Source of the DNA: Pleurotus djamor
Lineage: Eukaryota > Basidiomycota > Agaricomycetes > Agaricales > Pleurotaceae
Direction of reading: 5' to 3'
NCBI GenBank assembly: GCA_029747585.1
Contig: JAPEVF010000069.1
Coordinates: forward strand, 61,745-125,744
Length of the DNA: 64,000 nt
Part shown: positions 44,987 through 56,455 of the stretch, one piece after another
Position numbering within the stretch: the first letter of the stretch is position 1
Layout of the letters: every line of letters begins with the position of its first letter
The notes under the pieces: model-generated
The model's input: the letters and a program-made list of their open reading frames with translations, nothing else
Told to the model about the DNA's origin: nothing
Databases searched by the model: none
Made by a program: the position numbers and the translations under genes

Positions 44987-46096
44987 ATGGCCGCGGCAAT
45001 CGAGAAAGTCGAGTCTGGCAACGCCTCATACGACCAGACACTCACCGTTAGTCCCCTTCCTCGTCGTACCCCATCATTAGACTAACCATAAGCGAACCCG
45101 TCTTATCTAGACAAAGAGGTCATCACTGTGGGATCACCTCGACGCCAATGTCGATCCCGCACAGTCCACCGGTCCCCTGGCAGCTTTCTGCTTCATGACA
45201 GGGTTCATGTGCGTCCCTGTCCCTTTCTTCGAACTCATCTATTCTTGGCTGTAATCTCAATTAATTCCTGTCTCAATAGGGATGCCATCACNTTCTCTTC
45301 CATCTTTGTATGGTGCGGTTTCCAAACTGGTAACTTCGTCCAGGCAAGCCTATTTNCCCCTTCCTCGATCTCACCATCAAATCTAACATGCANATAACAA
45401 TAATCTNACTCGTAGCTCTCCATCGCTCTCGCGCGTCTCTTCGAGGGTCCCCGTGAGCTACGCGACATGTCCTTCCACAAAGCAGATCAACAAGCCCTCT
45501 GCTCCCTCATCACCTTCAACCTNGGCGCCTTCGTCGGCCGTCTCGGNGATAAAATGGGNAACCAGACCCGCAAATGGTTGATGCTCGGTACCTTCATCCA
45601 NGCCCTCTTCACTATGGCCGCTGCCATTGCCGTATGGAAGAGTGGTCAGCTGAGCATCGCTGATGACCGTGGTGACCCTGCNTGGACCAACACCCTCACT
45701 TTCGTCTGNATCGGTTTCATGAGTGCTAGCTTGGGTGTCCAAGGTATCATCGGNAAGAGATTGAACACTCAGTTCACTACGACTAGTGCGTTCCGTCATN
45801 CTTCCTTCTTCNNNNAAAGACNNTCNATTAATCNTGTCCCTNGTATTATAGTTGTCTTGACCACCGTTTGGGTTGAATTGATGTCGGACCCTAGNCTCTT
45901 CACATTCCGCAAATCCGTCATCACTCGCGATCACAAACTCATNGCTGCCTTCTCACTATTCACTGGCGCATTCGTCTCTCGCGCTATCCTCTTCCAAGTC
46001 GGATCCGCGGGAACACTTGGTGTCGCGGTCGGTATCAGAGTCCTCATNGCACTCTCGTGGTTCTTCGTGCCCAACAAGAAGACTGGAGGAAAGTAA
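44987..46096 (+). CDS. DUF1275 (YoaK-like) multi-pass membrane protein
   Basis: ATG 44987 begins MAAAIEKVESGNASYDQTLT. About six exons give several transmembrane segments: AAFCFMTGFMDAITFSSIFV, WCGFQTGNFVQ (the conserved G-x-Q-T-G-N motif of DUF1275), LITFNLGAFVGRLGDKMGNQ (with N bases read as Leu/Gly), MLGTFIQALFTMAAAIAVWK, GFMSASLGVQGIIGKRLNTQ, FSLFTGAFVSRAILF and GVAVGIRVLMALSWFFVPNK, ending KKTGGK* at 46096. DUF1275 proteins are membrane proteins of unclear function, widespread in fungi and bacteria. Many N bases (for example 45817-45820, 45827-45828, 45833) sit at the intron between QFTTT and VVLTTVWVEL, so exon borders there are approximate. No loss of the conserved motifs is seen. Confidence 0.8.
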
Positions 46097-48698
46097 ACTN
46101 AATTAATGCATTCCCTCCCACTATCCCTCACTTGGAAGGGGGTTTATTTCTCTGCATTTCGAGGTTATTGGTTGAATTTTTTGAAGCCGTTCGTTTAGTC
46201 ATTATACCACCCCTACCTTCCCCACTTCGCGCAACTATCCTTCGTTGCCCCTCCATCTGTCACCTCCATCCACGCATCACGATCCACCCCTGTTTTCAAT
46301 GTTTTCGTTACCCNTTATAGATTANATGCCTGGCGGCGCACTCTCTCCCATTCCTCACTTCCTCCNACCGTTTGTTACNCGAAGTACAAGTNCAACACCA
46401 TAGATGTCCACGGCGGCTTTGTTNCATGTAGTAGAGAATNGAATATACCCTCACGGCGAAGGGTTAAGTCCACACAACTNTCTCAACTCTGATATCGAAC
46501 TCANTGCTTTGCGATACTCCGAGTAGATGAGTAATAAATGTANATTTANTTCAAGTGTTCGACGTGCGTCAATNGCGCTCAACATNTACTCTACACCGTG
46601 TACTCGATAGCACGGCGTTTAAGCGGACGAAGAACTCGATACTCGTTTCTTGGAGGCTGANNNNNNANTAACCATGTTGGAGTCGAAGACTTCCATGTTG
46701 TATCTTTGACGGCCATCGATGGCGTGCTCACGATGTCTTTGCTCCCGGATACTTGGCACCGNCGTCGAAGAATCGCTAACGTGCTGCTGTGTAATAGTAG
46801 CTCCACAGTTATCGTGCCAACCAGGCTGGAGGTCACAAGGCCAAGTTGCTGTTTCACTTTCTGAAGGAGGCCGTACCCTAAAAGGCAGATGCTTGCCCTG
46901 TCTTCTAACTGTTCGGAACTCAGAAGCTCGAATGAAGTTAAGGTCAAGAGCCTGCCGATACCGGGATGGTATATGCGCCGACTCGTAAAATGTTGTCCGA
47001 AGTGGATAACCTCTGTCCCAATTTGGATGCGCAAGTTAAGCAGTAAGTTCAATGCGAATTCGAGTCTATGGTTTCTGCCGAGAACTCTGGGCCTGATAAG
47101 TTCCATCTTTGATTCTTCGACCTCGAGATGATCGGCGCTCCGATGGAGGCGGTCTAGTACGCAGATAGATTTCGTAGATAAAGATAACTTTATATTGCAA
47201 AGAAGTACTCGGGGTTCAACGTGAATGGCACTGAAGAGACTGACATACAATTTCCATCGACTGGTACCGACCGCTGCATGCGGAATCACCCAGGTCGTTC
47301 AATTTCTTCTTCTCTCTTCGCTCGAGTGGTGTTTTGAATGCAATATTTCAGATCTCTTGGCTACCAACGTTGGTCAACCGCGAAGCGAGATGGTTGTCCA
47401 TGAGAAAGGCTTGGTATCACGATTGTGCATGAGCTTGAAGGTTGTGACTGCCAATGGGCTGAGGGTTGGGAGCTGAGTTAGCATCCGGAGCATAGAACTT
47501 CTTGATCATATGGCCCTCAGTACGTCAACAATGAAAATTGGACGGTGTCGGCGTATTTTGGGCCTGCGGATGCCCTCCAGGGAAGACAGCAAAGAGATGC
47601 CAAGCAAGGGGATTTAACGTTAAAGCCTTCCTGAAATCGGTTGTCCGACGGGGGATCGTGCTAGGTAGTAGTAAGTTCTCTTGGTATAGTGATACCGCCG
47701 CCGGTTGCACAGGTTAGCAAGGTACAATGGAGACAGCAAGCAGAAGAGTTCAAGATCGCAAGTCTTGTCGAGTTGACGCTCGGCTGTGTACTTTGACAAA
47801 GAGGACTGATTCTGATTCTGATAATATGGATAGCGAGGTCGGTCTGTCCAGCTTGCCATGTACCAGCCAGCTCAGTACAAGTCAGGGTGGCAACCCAGTA
47901 AAATCATCCTTGAACCCGAAAGCAATTTCCAGAATCAATCAGTGTGGGTGAAGTACATGCCTATCGGTAGATCGGTGTGACTCGTAGATAAGGCAGGTCT
48001 TGATAAGCTGGTGAGCCTTTTTGCTTCCGAGACATATCATCCAAGCGATGTACTCAAGTTCGAGTGAGCCTGAGTGATAACCGGTAACCTGTGGACAAGC
48101 GCAAGTTTTAGCCGAGATTTTCAATGTGCCTTTTCATTTGGATAGGCTATCGGCCGACACGGTGCTAAGCGAGGAAACATCGAAGCGTTCGACGTCCGAG
48201 TGAAACGTTCGCTGGTTTGTTTTTGGTTCGTTTTAGCGCTCAGACTCGCCATCTTGTCGGACTATGAAAATTCTGGTTCCGCGTTCCTTGATGTTGCTTG
48301 GGGTTGCTTGGAGTTGAACCAAGGTCGAACTTGTTCAACGGTGACCATACATGATGTCAAAACGCGCTGCGCGTCAGTCCTTTAACTTGAACTTCAAAGG
48401 TTTAGATCACTGACTAATAAGACTGTTAGTCTGCAATTCCAATCTCTTGTGGATATGAAAGTCAATCACACCATCGCTATGTCGTGATCACCAGGCTCAA
48501 ATCAGTCGGGACAAGCCCACACCAACCTTGATGGAGTCCCCTCAGACACTCATGCGTTATGGCTAGTAATGCCAATGTGGAATTTAGTCCCCTTGCTACT
48601 GGTCGATTTCCCAATGTCTTGTCGTCATGCCAGCTGTCTTATCCAAGGTATAAACTAGACTCAGAGCAAGGCAGAATGCCCCCCTCGAAGGACCGACC
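46097..48698. other. 2.6-kb region without a confident gene
   Basis: The first 500 bp are the 3' flank of the DUF1275 gene with many N bases. A minus-strand frame of 232 codons (47289-46591) is open but starts with a non-ATG codon, contains N bases and shows no family. Smaller frames (47620-47859 minus; 47727-47951 plus) are also unassigned. From 48380 the sequence is the 5' flank of secreted copy B; a TATA-like run tataaac lies at about 48650-48656, some 45 bp before its ATG. Confidence 0.3.
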
Positions 48699-51358
48699 AT
48701 GTACCCCAGGCCCTTCTTCCTCCTTGTCATTCTGGCAGCGGCTCTGTCCTTGGCCGCCCCAGCAAATGACTGGAGTAAACCTTGCTTCGAGGGTGAATGT
48801 GCGTATGAGAACCCACATCCCCAAGTTTCTTCAGTCTTCAAGTTGGTACGTCGCGTTCTTCATTATCCCTTCTTCGTCCACATCCTCATACTACTTAACC
48901 CTTCCAGAGAGGACACCCTAAGGCTCTCACCGACATCACACCCGCTGCAGGTTGGGTCATATTAGATTGTGACCCGAATACCTTGGAACAGGAAATTCGT
49001 CTTGTTTGTCAAAGCCATGACGACACGGGATGCGACCATGTATTCAGTTATCATGGCCCCGAAGATAAACTCGTCCGCCTCCCTGAGAGTGTAAGTCTTC
49101 TCATTGCTTGAGCCAGGGACGAGTCACTTGAGGGCTGGCGTGTATCAACTAGTGTGGACATGGCCCATTTGCTAGAATCGCAAGTGCCAAAGTCGCCGAG
49201 GACCAAACAATTCCTGGACATGTTGATCACAAAATCTCGAGGAGAGATGGTGTTCCCCCCGTTGTACACATTCTCAGCATCGACACCAACTTTGCGGCGG
49301 TCGATATGTCGAAGTAAGACTATTCAGTCATTTTCTTGTATTTTATGGACCTCTCATCGCATTTTAACTCCAGAGTCGGCCAGGTTGAGATGGCCTTCCA
49401 AGGAATCAACATCCCGGAGTTCGTCATTTCCTGGCTGATGATTCACACTTCTAGATAACTCACACCTATTCTAGCGTGGATGCTAACTTCAACTTCGCAG
49501 ACTTCGATCCTTTTGGATGGCTCGGTCAAAGATTCAATGAACTTGGCAACACAATCTCCAACTCTGCTAAGGATGTTGCCAAAGCAGTCACAACCACCGT
49601 CAACAAAATTGGTGAAGGTGTCTCGAACGCTTGGAAAACTGTGAAAGGTGAGCGACCTACCTTCGTTTGTCACCAACATTGCCTTCAAATACCATCAATC
49701 GTGATCGATAGGGGTTGTCGAAAACCTCCCCAAGACACTGCAAGACGCGACAACGTTCAACGTCAACACGGAGCTCGTCCCTGACAAGACTATCGAACTT
49801 CACGGGAATAATTCACATATCATCGACATCCAGCATGAACCTAGCTGTAATGCCGCTTTTGGAGGGGGCCTGAGTGTCGTTATGACTGGTGACGCTTTGG
49901 CACAACTCACAGTTGGGTTTACGATGAAGGGTCATGGCACGTGACTTCCGCTCCATGGTAGTTCCATGCTGAACATGCCGTGTGTAGTCTTCCCGCTTCC
50001 AGCAGTATGTATACACACTTGATTCAGTCGCCTCGGTTGAACATGTCTATATCGACGTGTAGGTCGACGAGTTCCACTTTGCCTTTGGTGAGATGCTTCT
50101 TGTTCACCATTCGATATAAGTTAATCGCTTTTCCCAGACATCAACGCAGAAATCGATACGAAGCTCAATATCAGCGCCCACATCCATGTGCGAAGCGGTC
50201 CCCAACATATGTGACTCTACATCACGCTCATCCATTTACCATAGGGAAATTTCCAGTCCAAGAGGTTGACTGTCTTTGAACTCGGTATTCCTATCTTCTC
50301 GGTTCCCGGGTAAGTGTTCGAGCCTCGCCTTTCATCTGATAGAGGAGGTTAAGGTCGACTTCTATGATAGCGTGTTCGAAGTTGGTCCTTGGATTCAGCT
50401 TGACACCCAAGCGAAAGCCCATCTAGACGTTGCCCTCGAGGCCAATCTCGACCTTCACTATCATATCCAGCACAGTGAGTATCATATTATGTGTATTTTG
50501 CTGTTAGAAATCACTAAGGTCCGTAGTGCGTGTGTTCTGGCCTGAGCGCAAGGACGAGACTTCTCAGCAAGAAATAGGCACCAAGGATAGTAAGAATCGT
50601 AAGTACCTCTGTTCGATCACCCTTTAATTGACCAATGCATTGACAATGCGTCGAAAAGCCTTGTCACTCAAACTGGACGCCAGCATCGCTGCAAACGCAG
50701 TCATCGAAGGTCACATAATCCCATCGGTGAGACTGGGTGTCAAGCTCGGCAAATCGGAAGCTTCTGCATTTGTCGAGGCCGACGCGTATGCGAGAGTAAC
50801 CCTTGGTGCAGAAGCTAAAATTCAAGCGCAAGTAAAGAGGGATCTCGAAGCGTTGGAATCGTCCTATTCGCCTCCCTATGTTCGCAGGGATCTCGTCCCG
50901 AGGTCTATGGATCACGGCGTATCTGCGAGCTTTACTGGATGCATATGGCTGTCCGCTGGGGTATCAATTGCCGCCGGTGTCCACGGTGAGATCGGGAACC
51001 TCAAAGCTGTTGCTAGAGCTATCATTTGGCAGAGTGATGAGCTTGCGATTTTGCAAGTCAGTGACCCTTTGTCTCCGATCTTTTTATTTCGCCGTCTAAT
51101 GTCAGCACTCTACCGACTTAGCATTGCTGGCACGCTGGAAAGGACTCTCGTTCCACCATCTCGAAAGTTCCATTCGAATTCAAAGGGCCCGAAGGTGAAC
51201 ATGCTCCAAAATGCTTGACGAAGGCCCCTGCGCTCTCTTCAGTAGGCTCTAGAAACGCGGACCAACTTAAACCACATACCAAGAAGTGCGTTACTTCCGA
51301 GTTGTTTGTAGCGAATAATTTTCGTCTTAGCCTGATCAATCTACGTGTTACAGGATAA
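48699..51358 (+). CDS. secreted protein of unknown function, copy B
   Basis: ATG 48699 gives a signal peptide (MYPRPFFLLVILAAALSLAA) followed by PANDWSKPCFEGECAYENPH and SSVFKL, nearly identical to copy A over this block. About nine exons continue with GHPKALTDITPAAGWVILDC, VPPVVHILSIDTNFAAVDMS, AFQGINIPE, ANFNFADFDPFGWLGQRFNE, GGLSVVMTGDALAQLTVGFT, VFELGIPIFSVPG, WIQLDTQAKAHLDVALEANL and KLDASIAANAVIEGHIIPSV. The last exon reads HCWHAGKDSRSTISKVPFEF and ends NLRVTG* at 51358, longer than copy A's end. Like copy A it has a cysteine stretch followed by a hydrophobic part (GCIWLSAGVSIAAGVHGEIG). It is probably exported; no function is known to me. It precedes Mit_KHE1 copy B by about 316 bp. 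Confidence 0.7.
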
Positions 51359-51674
51359 CTGGCAAGCCACACAAGGCGAAGTAGTGAACTTGCCTACAAC
51401 TAGCCAAACTGTCACATAGTCGGAAAAGAGATGAAGATGACTAGCACGATAATCGAATGTAGCCAATAGTTGCATTGTTCCTTTCATAGTCCAAGCAAAC
51501 TTGTTGACATAACTTCGGCCTCAGTCTGATGGGATACGATTTAAGTTGTCGATCACAGCTGGAGTTGCTGAGTCAGCTTCTTCTCCTTCCGACAATGGTG
51601 CCGTCATGACGCGCAGTGCGGATTGAGTCCATCCTCTCTTTTCTCTACTTGCCTCTTATCCAACTGGGAACGAC
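51359..51674 (+). promoter_or_regulatory. spacer and promoter of Mit_KHE1 copy B
   Basis: 316 bp between the stop of secreted copy B and the ATG at 51675. No coding frame. The stretch just before the ATG is C/T-rich (tctcttttctctacttgcctc, 51636-51656), as in other promoters of the window. Confidence 0.4.
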
Positions 51675-52779
51675 ATGGCGTCACAAACTACAAGGCCCAT
51701 ACGAATCATTGCCCTGCCTCTGACAAGAGCAACTCCAATACCTTCCGGGAGCGCGACGATACGCCCCCAGTTGACCTATTACCACTTCCAGATAACGACT
51801 CCTCCTTCCACATCCAAAGAGTATTCTCAGGCGCGAAAATGGGCTCCAACAGGCGGGTGGGTGCGTTGGGCATCGGGAAAAGCGGCCAACATCTGGGATG
51901 GGTTTGGAAAGGCGCGAGAGGGATCCTGGAAGGTATGCTCGCGTGATGCCCGTTTTATTATCATTGCCAACGCGTATTCTGTCTGGTTTTACGTAGCTCA
52001 AAGTCTATAGAACCGGGGAAAGGCTTGTGGATCGTATCGAATTCGAGGAGCTCGCTCTGAAAGGGATTGATCCTTCGTTTGGTCCTTCAATACGACATCC
52101 CGACTTCGGTGGACATTCGAGAGATGATATCAAGAGTAAACCGACGCTGAAGGTACACTTCAGCGTTTTAAACTCGAGGTGTCAGTAAACTGAACTACTA
52201 CGCGGCTGTAGATCCCCCTTCTCTACCCTCCTTCCATGCGTAGTCCGGATGTCACTTTGTCATATCTGCTTTCCATGGTTCAACACCGTGTTCCTAAACA
52301 TCGGAAAGGCTTCTATACTTGGATGCTTTTAGCCCCATTCACCGCACCGTTTATGCTAATACGTACGTCACTTTACAATCGACGCACTACCTTTCTGATT
52401 CTGGAGCCAGCTATCATTCCTAATCTTCCTTTCTTCTACTGCGCGTGGAGATCGTGGCATCATTATAGAGGTTTGCTGCGCCTCTTCCTAGCCTGCTGTT
52501 CAATGTGAACTTACTTACTCTTTATGTATAGCCTATAGAGCATCCCAATACGTTCAAGCTCTCATAGAGAATGGACACATGCACCCAGAGCCAAGCCCTG
52601 TGCTTGATAAACTATACGAAAACTCAAAATCCTCAACTACTACAGAGAAAGTCGACTCTTCCGAGTCGCCTCTGCTACTTACGCGCGACGTTGTTCCGAG
52701 ACTACTCGAAGAACTCACTTTGAAGCAGGACGAGGGAAGCGATATTTATCGAGCCTTGGAGCAGGCCTCCAATAGGTGA
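51675..52779 (+). CDS. Mit_KHE1 family mitochondrial K+/H+ exchange protein, copy B
   Basis: Starts at ATG 51675 (MASQTTRPIRIIALPLTRAT) and ends ALEQASNR* at 52779. Exons and conserved segments match copy A: KAREGSWKL, ERLVDRIEFEELALKGIDPS (GTTT-like first intron before it), FGPSIRHPDFGGHSRDDI, KIPLLYPPSMRSPDVTLSYL, PKHRKGFYTWMLLAPFTAPF, PIIPNLPFFYCAWRSWHHYR and QYVQALIENGHMHPEPSPV. The frame is open throughout with introns of about 50-70 bp. The two copies share the structural core and differ in the N-terminal linker (proline-rich, ASKEYSQARKWAPTGGW in B). Membrane placement and role are as for copy A. A function in mitochondrial potassium-proton exchange is inferred from the family. Confidence 0.8.
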
Positions 52780-55700
52780 TGAAGGCACAAATTTCCCTTG
52801 CAAATGATGTGGACTATCCGTGGGGCTGTTGTATGTTACAATTGTTATCGTAGCTCCATTCAACCCGTATCTGAGACATCCCTTTGACAAGCTGACATTA
52901 TCCAGAACCCCGCGGCAGCTCTCTTCTCCTCAACTTTGCACGTTCAGCATGAAAATGAGCTGAGCTGAAAGCTCTGGTAGGAAATACATCAGCAAAAGCG
53001 CTGCGCCCTGAAATACCATGAGCAAGCCTGATCAACCCATATCATGGCCGTCATGGCTCTCAGGTTGGTAGGTCGGGGTTCTACCCTGCTTCACCAATGT
53101 CCCATTCGTCATCTTGGTGCGTTACATCAGTCTTCCTTTTTCTCCATCATATCCATAGTGATCATCGCAGCCATTGTGTGCCATCACCCACTATGTCCAA
53201 GTTGTTCAAGAAAATCAGAATGGCGTGTTCGAAATATGAGTCTGTTCGGAATACTTACTCGTTTCTTTGATATTACTTTCACCCTTGATAGATAGCACAT
53301 CGAAGGAACTGTATTTATACACATGTATCCTAAAATCAGCTACGCAACAATACACTAGATAACAGTCTGACAACTCGTGTACAATCCTTCCGAACTCCTC
53401 GGCGCGCTGAAGCACATGTATGCGCTGGAATTGAAGCAAATTAGTACGGCGACACCTTCTATACGGTGATTCGTACCTGGTAGAGCCTAGCGCATGGTAA
53501 AACTCGCGAAACTAACCGGCGACGATGTGGCGTGCGCAAAACGCGATTTTTCCAGCGACGATGACAGCGCGAGACGTGGAGATGATGGATTGGGAAGAAT
53601 GCCACGTCCACTGAGAGTGCGGCTCCGAGGTGCTTGGATTCAAGGTTCTGGTAAGAGCGCTGGCCAGGCGCCCCCCATCCCCTCTCCTCCAATTCCCTCT
53701 TCGATACATCTCGGAATGCACGACATCGTGGTTTGGACTTTCAAACATCGCTTTCTTGTTCGAATGGGGATTTATGTACCTGTATAGGATATATATGCGT
53801 CAAAATCACATCCAGGAAGCAGTTAAAAACACGCACGCGAGACCATGAACCTTGAAAAACACCTTCGAAGACGAGGCCGACCCAACTAACTGCTAACGAC
53901 GGCGGCCTCGACAACCAGAGAGGACGGACACGCTCGACGAGCATGAATGGTCGGTAAACGAGGGTATGGGAAAGGAGAGGAGATGGTGGGAGGAAGAGGG
54001 AGAGGAAGGACGATGGCTCTGGCGAATGTTCAAGGTTTCAAGCTCAATTTCAGCTCCGACGGTATCGTCGTGGTGATGCTCGAGTGCAGGGAGTGGTGCC
54101 GGTGAGCAATTTGATCCAGGCGTATCAACTTGTGAAGAGGTGGTCAGGCAGGATCTGGGCAGGATCATGGTTATGGTCATCGTGAGGGAGAGTGAACACG
54201 GCTGTTCAGGTTTCCGTTGCCTTAGCAATGTTGGCCACGTTTTGGGACAACTTGAGAAAGCCTGCTGACCGTGGAAACAAGTTGTCTGACCGTGAGCAAG
54301 TATTTGAAAGTTATCATCTGGGTTTCAACTTCGATCAAGATAATTATTATTGATCCATCTCCTGAAAAGGTAATTGAGTTGATCACGCCGTCAGGCTAAG
54401 TCAAGCCTTGCGCTTTTCGCTGATGAAAGAGGAGATGGATGGTGGAGTTGTCGACGAGGTATTCGTCCTTGTTGGTTGATTCGGTGGATGTAGAGAACCA
54501 CGATTTGACCGGCGCAAATATGCGCGAAAGCAGTCTCAGCAGTACGCTAACATGATTCTTGACGCTGGGATCGAATAGCATGGCCGTGATTGTGTTATTC
54601 GAGGTTGAAAGTTGGGATGCAAGAGAGTGCATCGGAAATTGTACATTTCTATCTGTTTCTTTTGGTCCGAAAAGCCACGGAATGTCTTACTATGACTTAT
54701 AGACACATGTACCCTCTACGCCGAGGCTGTCAGCATTGATTTGTGCTCCTCATCCCCACCTCGCCCTACCTCCGTAGCCCGCAAAACCAACCTCCCAAAA
54801 CCAGTGTTCGACAGCCAACCCTTAGTACCAACAAGAGCAGGATTAGTCTTGCGCGAACACGATCCCAGGATGGGGAGAAGTACCTCCTACTCCTCCGCAA
54901 GTTGTTCAAGATGATACGAAACGCCGGGTATGCGTTAGAAAAGAAAATCGTACATTTACATCGAATTCTTCTACATTTTCGGGGTGAAAACTACGGTGAT
55001 GAATGCTACAGGCATCTCCAACCGCCTGCTCAACGGCGTTATAATGGCTTCGAGCGATTGGCACCTTAGTACTGGGTTGGACATGGACACGAGAGGGCTA
55101 GCTTGGGGTTTACGAAAAGAATGTTTCTCCTTGGGAGGAGGGGGGCAATGTGTGGAGAGGTTATGGTGGCCTGGGGCACCGAATGGCTGGTTCAAGTAAC
55201 GGTAGCAGTGATCCTCAATGCCTGCGATTCTTATCATGCACGCTAATGAATAAGCTAGACTATGCATCACTTTTCTCAAAGCGCGCAACTTTTCGAGTTG
55301 AAAAATGTGCGAAACTTTGCCGGGGGCTTCGTCTTGGCTTCGTCGAAACAAGTATCTGGAAAACAGGGCAATGGAGGCTTTGACCGCCGTACCTTGTGCT
55401 TGATTCCATCAATTCCATGCCCTTGTCTGTCATCATTGCGTTCGTCATTGTCGAGCGGGTTTGCGCCTCATCCAGATCCGGGGACCAGAATGAGGAGGAA
55501 ATGGAAGCAGAGGGGACGTGGATCGGGAGTCTCGGTGGAAGGAGGAATGGGTATGGTCAACGGTTGAATGAGTTCAACGGTGACCGTTTAATTCGGTACT
55601 GGGAACATCCTCCTCACCTCCTTGCTTTCGTCCCAGCAACCTCGCTGTGTTCTAAACGGCTGCGTCACACTCAGGCTCTTGCTCCTTGAGACCTACCCTA

Positions 55701-55962
55701 CTCCTTCCCTCTCCCCGAACTCTCCATAATGTCACAGAAGCCGAGTCGCACCATGCTACCAGCTTTCAGGCGATGAGGTCGACAATATTGTCGTTGCCAC
55801 CCCAAGACCCAAGAAGGGGCTGGGGGTGTTGGCTATGGTCACGGGTATGGTGATGGAGCCTACGCTACCCCCTACGCTGTACCTTCCGTCCACCGTCCAG
55901 GTGACGAAGTCGAATGGCAGCATTGTTGCTCCCTCTAAAACTACCCGACCCCTCGACATCTG
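52780..55962. other. 3.2-kb region without a confident gene; retrotransposon landing site
   Basis: Coding-like fragments occur but do not join. Plus strand: 54771-54900 reads PTSVARKTNLPKPVFDSQPL; 55140-55200 contains a glycine-rich block; 55396-55600 reads MPLSVIIAFVIVERVCASSR then ERRNGYGQRL-like sequence; 55760-55960 reads SGDEVDNIVVATPRPKKGLG and runs directly into the LTR. Minus strand: 54396-54632 begins with an ATG and reads MHSLASQLSTSNNTITAMLF. They may be the remains of one plus-strand gene cut by the LTR insertion at 55963, but no splice model works, so I do not call a gene. Confidence 0.3.
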
Positions 55963-56405
55963 TGTCACGCTCCGCGTGACTGCCCCTTTGGGAACCCCGG
56001 TCACGTGACTAGCCCCTAGCCCCTGTCCGGGATTCAGCGGATGTTTTGGCGTTCACTTATGTACAAAGTCTCATTGTTCACTTTAGCCGCGCCTCATGCT
56101 ACACATGAGGCACTCAGTATATATAGTAGCTATTCTTGTCCATTGCTCCTCAGTTCGAATATAAACGTTTCTTCCCTCTTCCTTGCGGGATTCATCCCTC
56201 GCTCCTCCTTCGTCCTCACGAATCCCAAATCCCGGACACGAGAGTGCCTGTGGACACAACACTGTTCCTCAGTCGTTGTTGTCGCAAGTCCGTCTCTTCG
56301 TTCCTGAACGCCGTTCGTCGTTCATTCGGATTCATCCTCTCCTCTTTCACGACCAACACCGTTCGAATCCCGCTCCCCCCTGTCTCTCGGGATTGGGTTC
56401 TAACA
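55963..56405 (+). repeat. 5' LTR (right edge approximate)
   Basis: The start is fixed by the match to 63972. The end is a guess at the ACA at 56403-56405, since no tRNA primer-binding site is clear. Inside are an E-box palindrome (GTCACGTGAC, 56000-56009), a TATA run (tatatata, about 56118-56125) and the terminal hairpin GTCACGC-tcc-GCGTGAC. Together these look like an RNA polymerase II promoter in U3. Confidence 0.6.
55964..55980 (+). promoter_or_regulatory. perfect 7-bp hairpin at the LTR terminus
   Basis: GTCACGC and GCGTGAC flank a three-base loop (TCC), one base inside the LTR edge. The same sequence begins the 3' LTR at 63973. It could be recognised by the integrase or form a structure in the transcript; that is inference. 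Confidence 0.6.
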
Positions 56406-56455
56406 GTATATTCGAACTCAAACACCGGCACTTTCACGATTTTTTTTTNCTCTCA

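Larger units (their letters stand above)
48699..52779 (+). repeat. inverted segmental duplication, arm B (compact)
   Basis: Secreted protein B followed by Mit_KHE1 B in the same direction and only about 0.3 kb apart. It is the compact arm of the inverted duplication described at 30594-40453. The order and relative orientation of the two unrelated genes is the same in both arms, which supports one duplication event instead of two. Confidence 0.7.

Noticed and set aside
46591..47289. 232-codon open frame on the minus strand
   Set aside because: It starts at a non-ATG codon, includes N bases and has no family resemblance or supporting splice sites.
40500..48440. Shared CTTGAACTTCAAA block upstream of both secreted-protein copies
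   Set aside because: The block lies in the same strand orientation while the copies are inverted, so it is probably chance and not part of the duplication.
55756..56004. Minus-strand frame overlapping the LTR start
   Set aside because: It crosses the LTR boundary, starts at GTG and competes with a better plus-strand frame.
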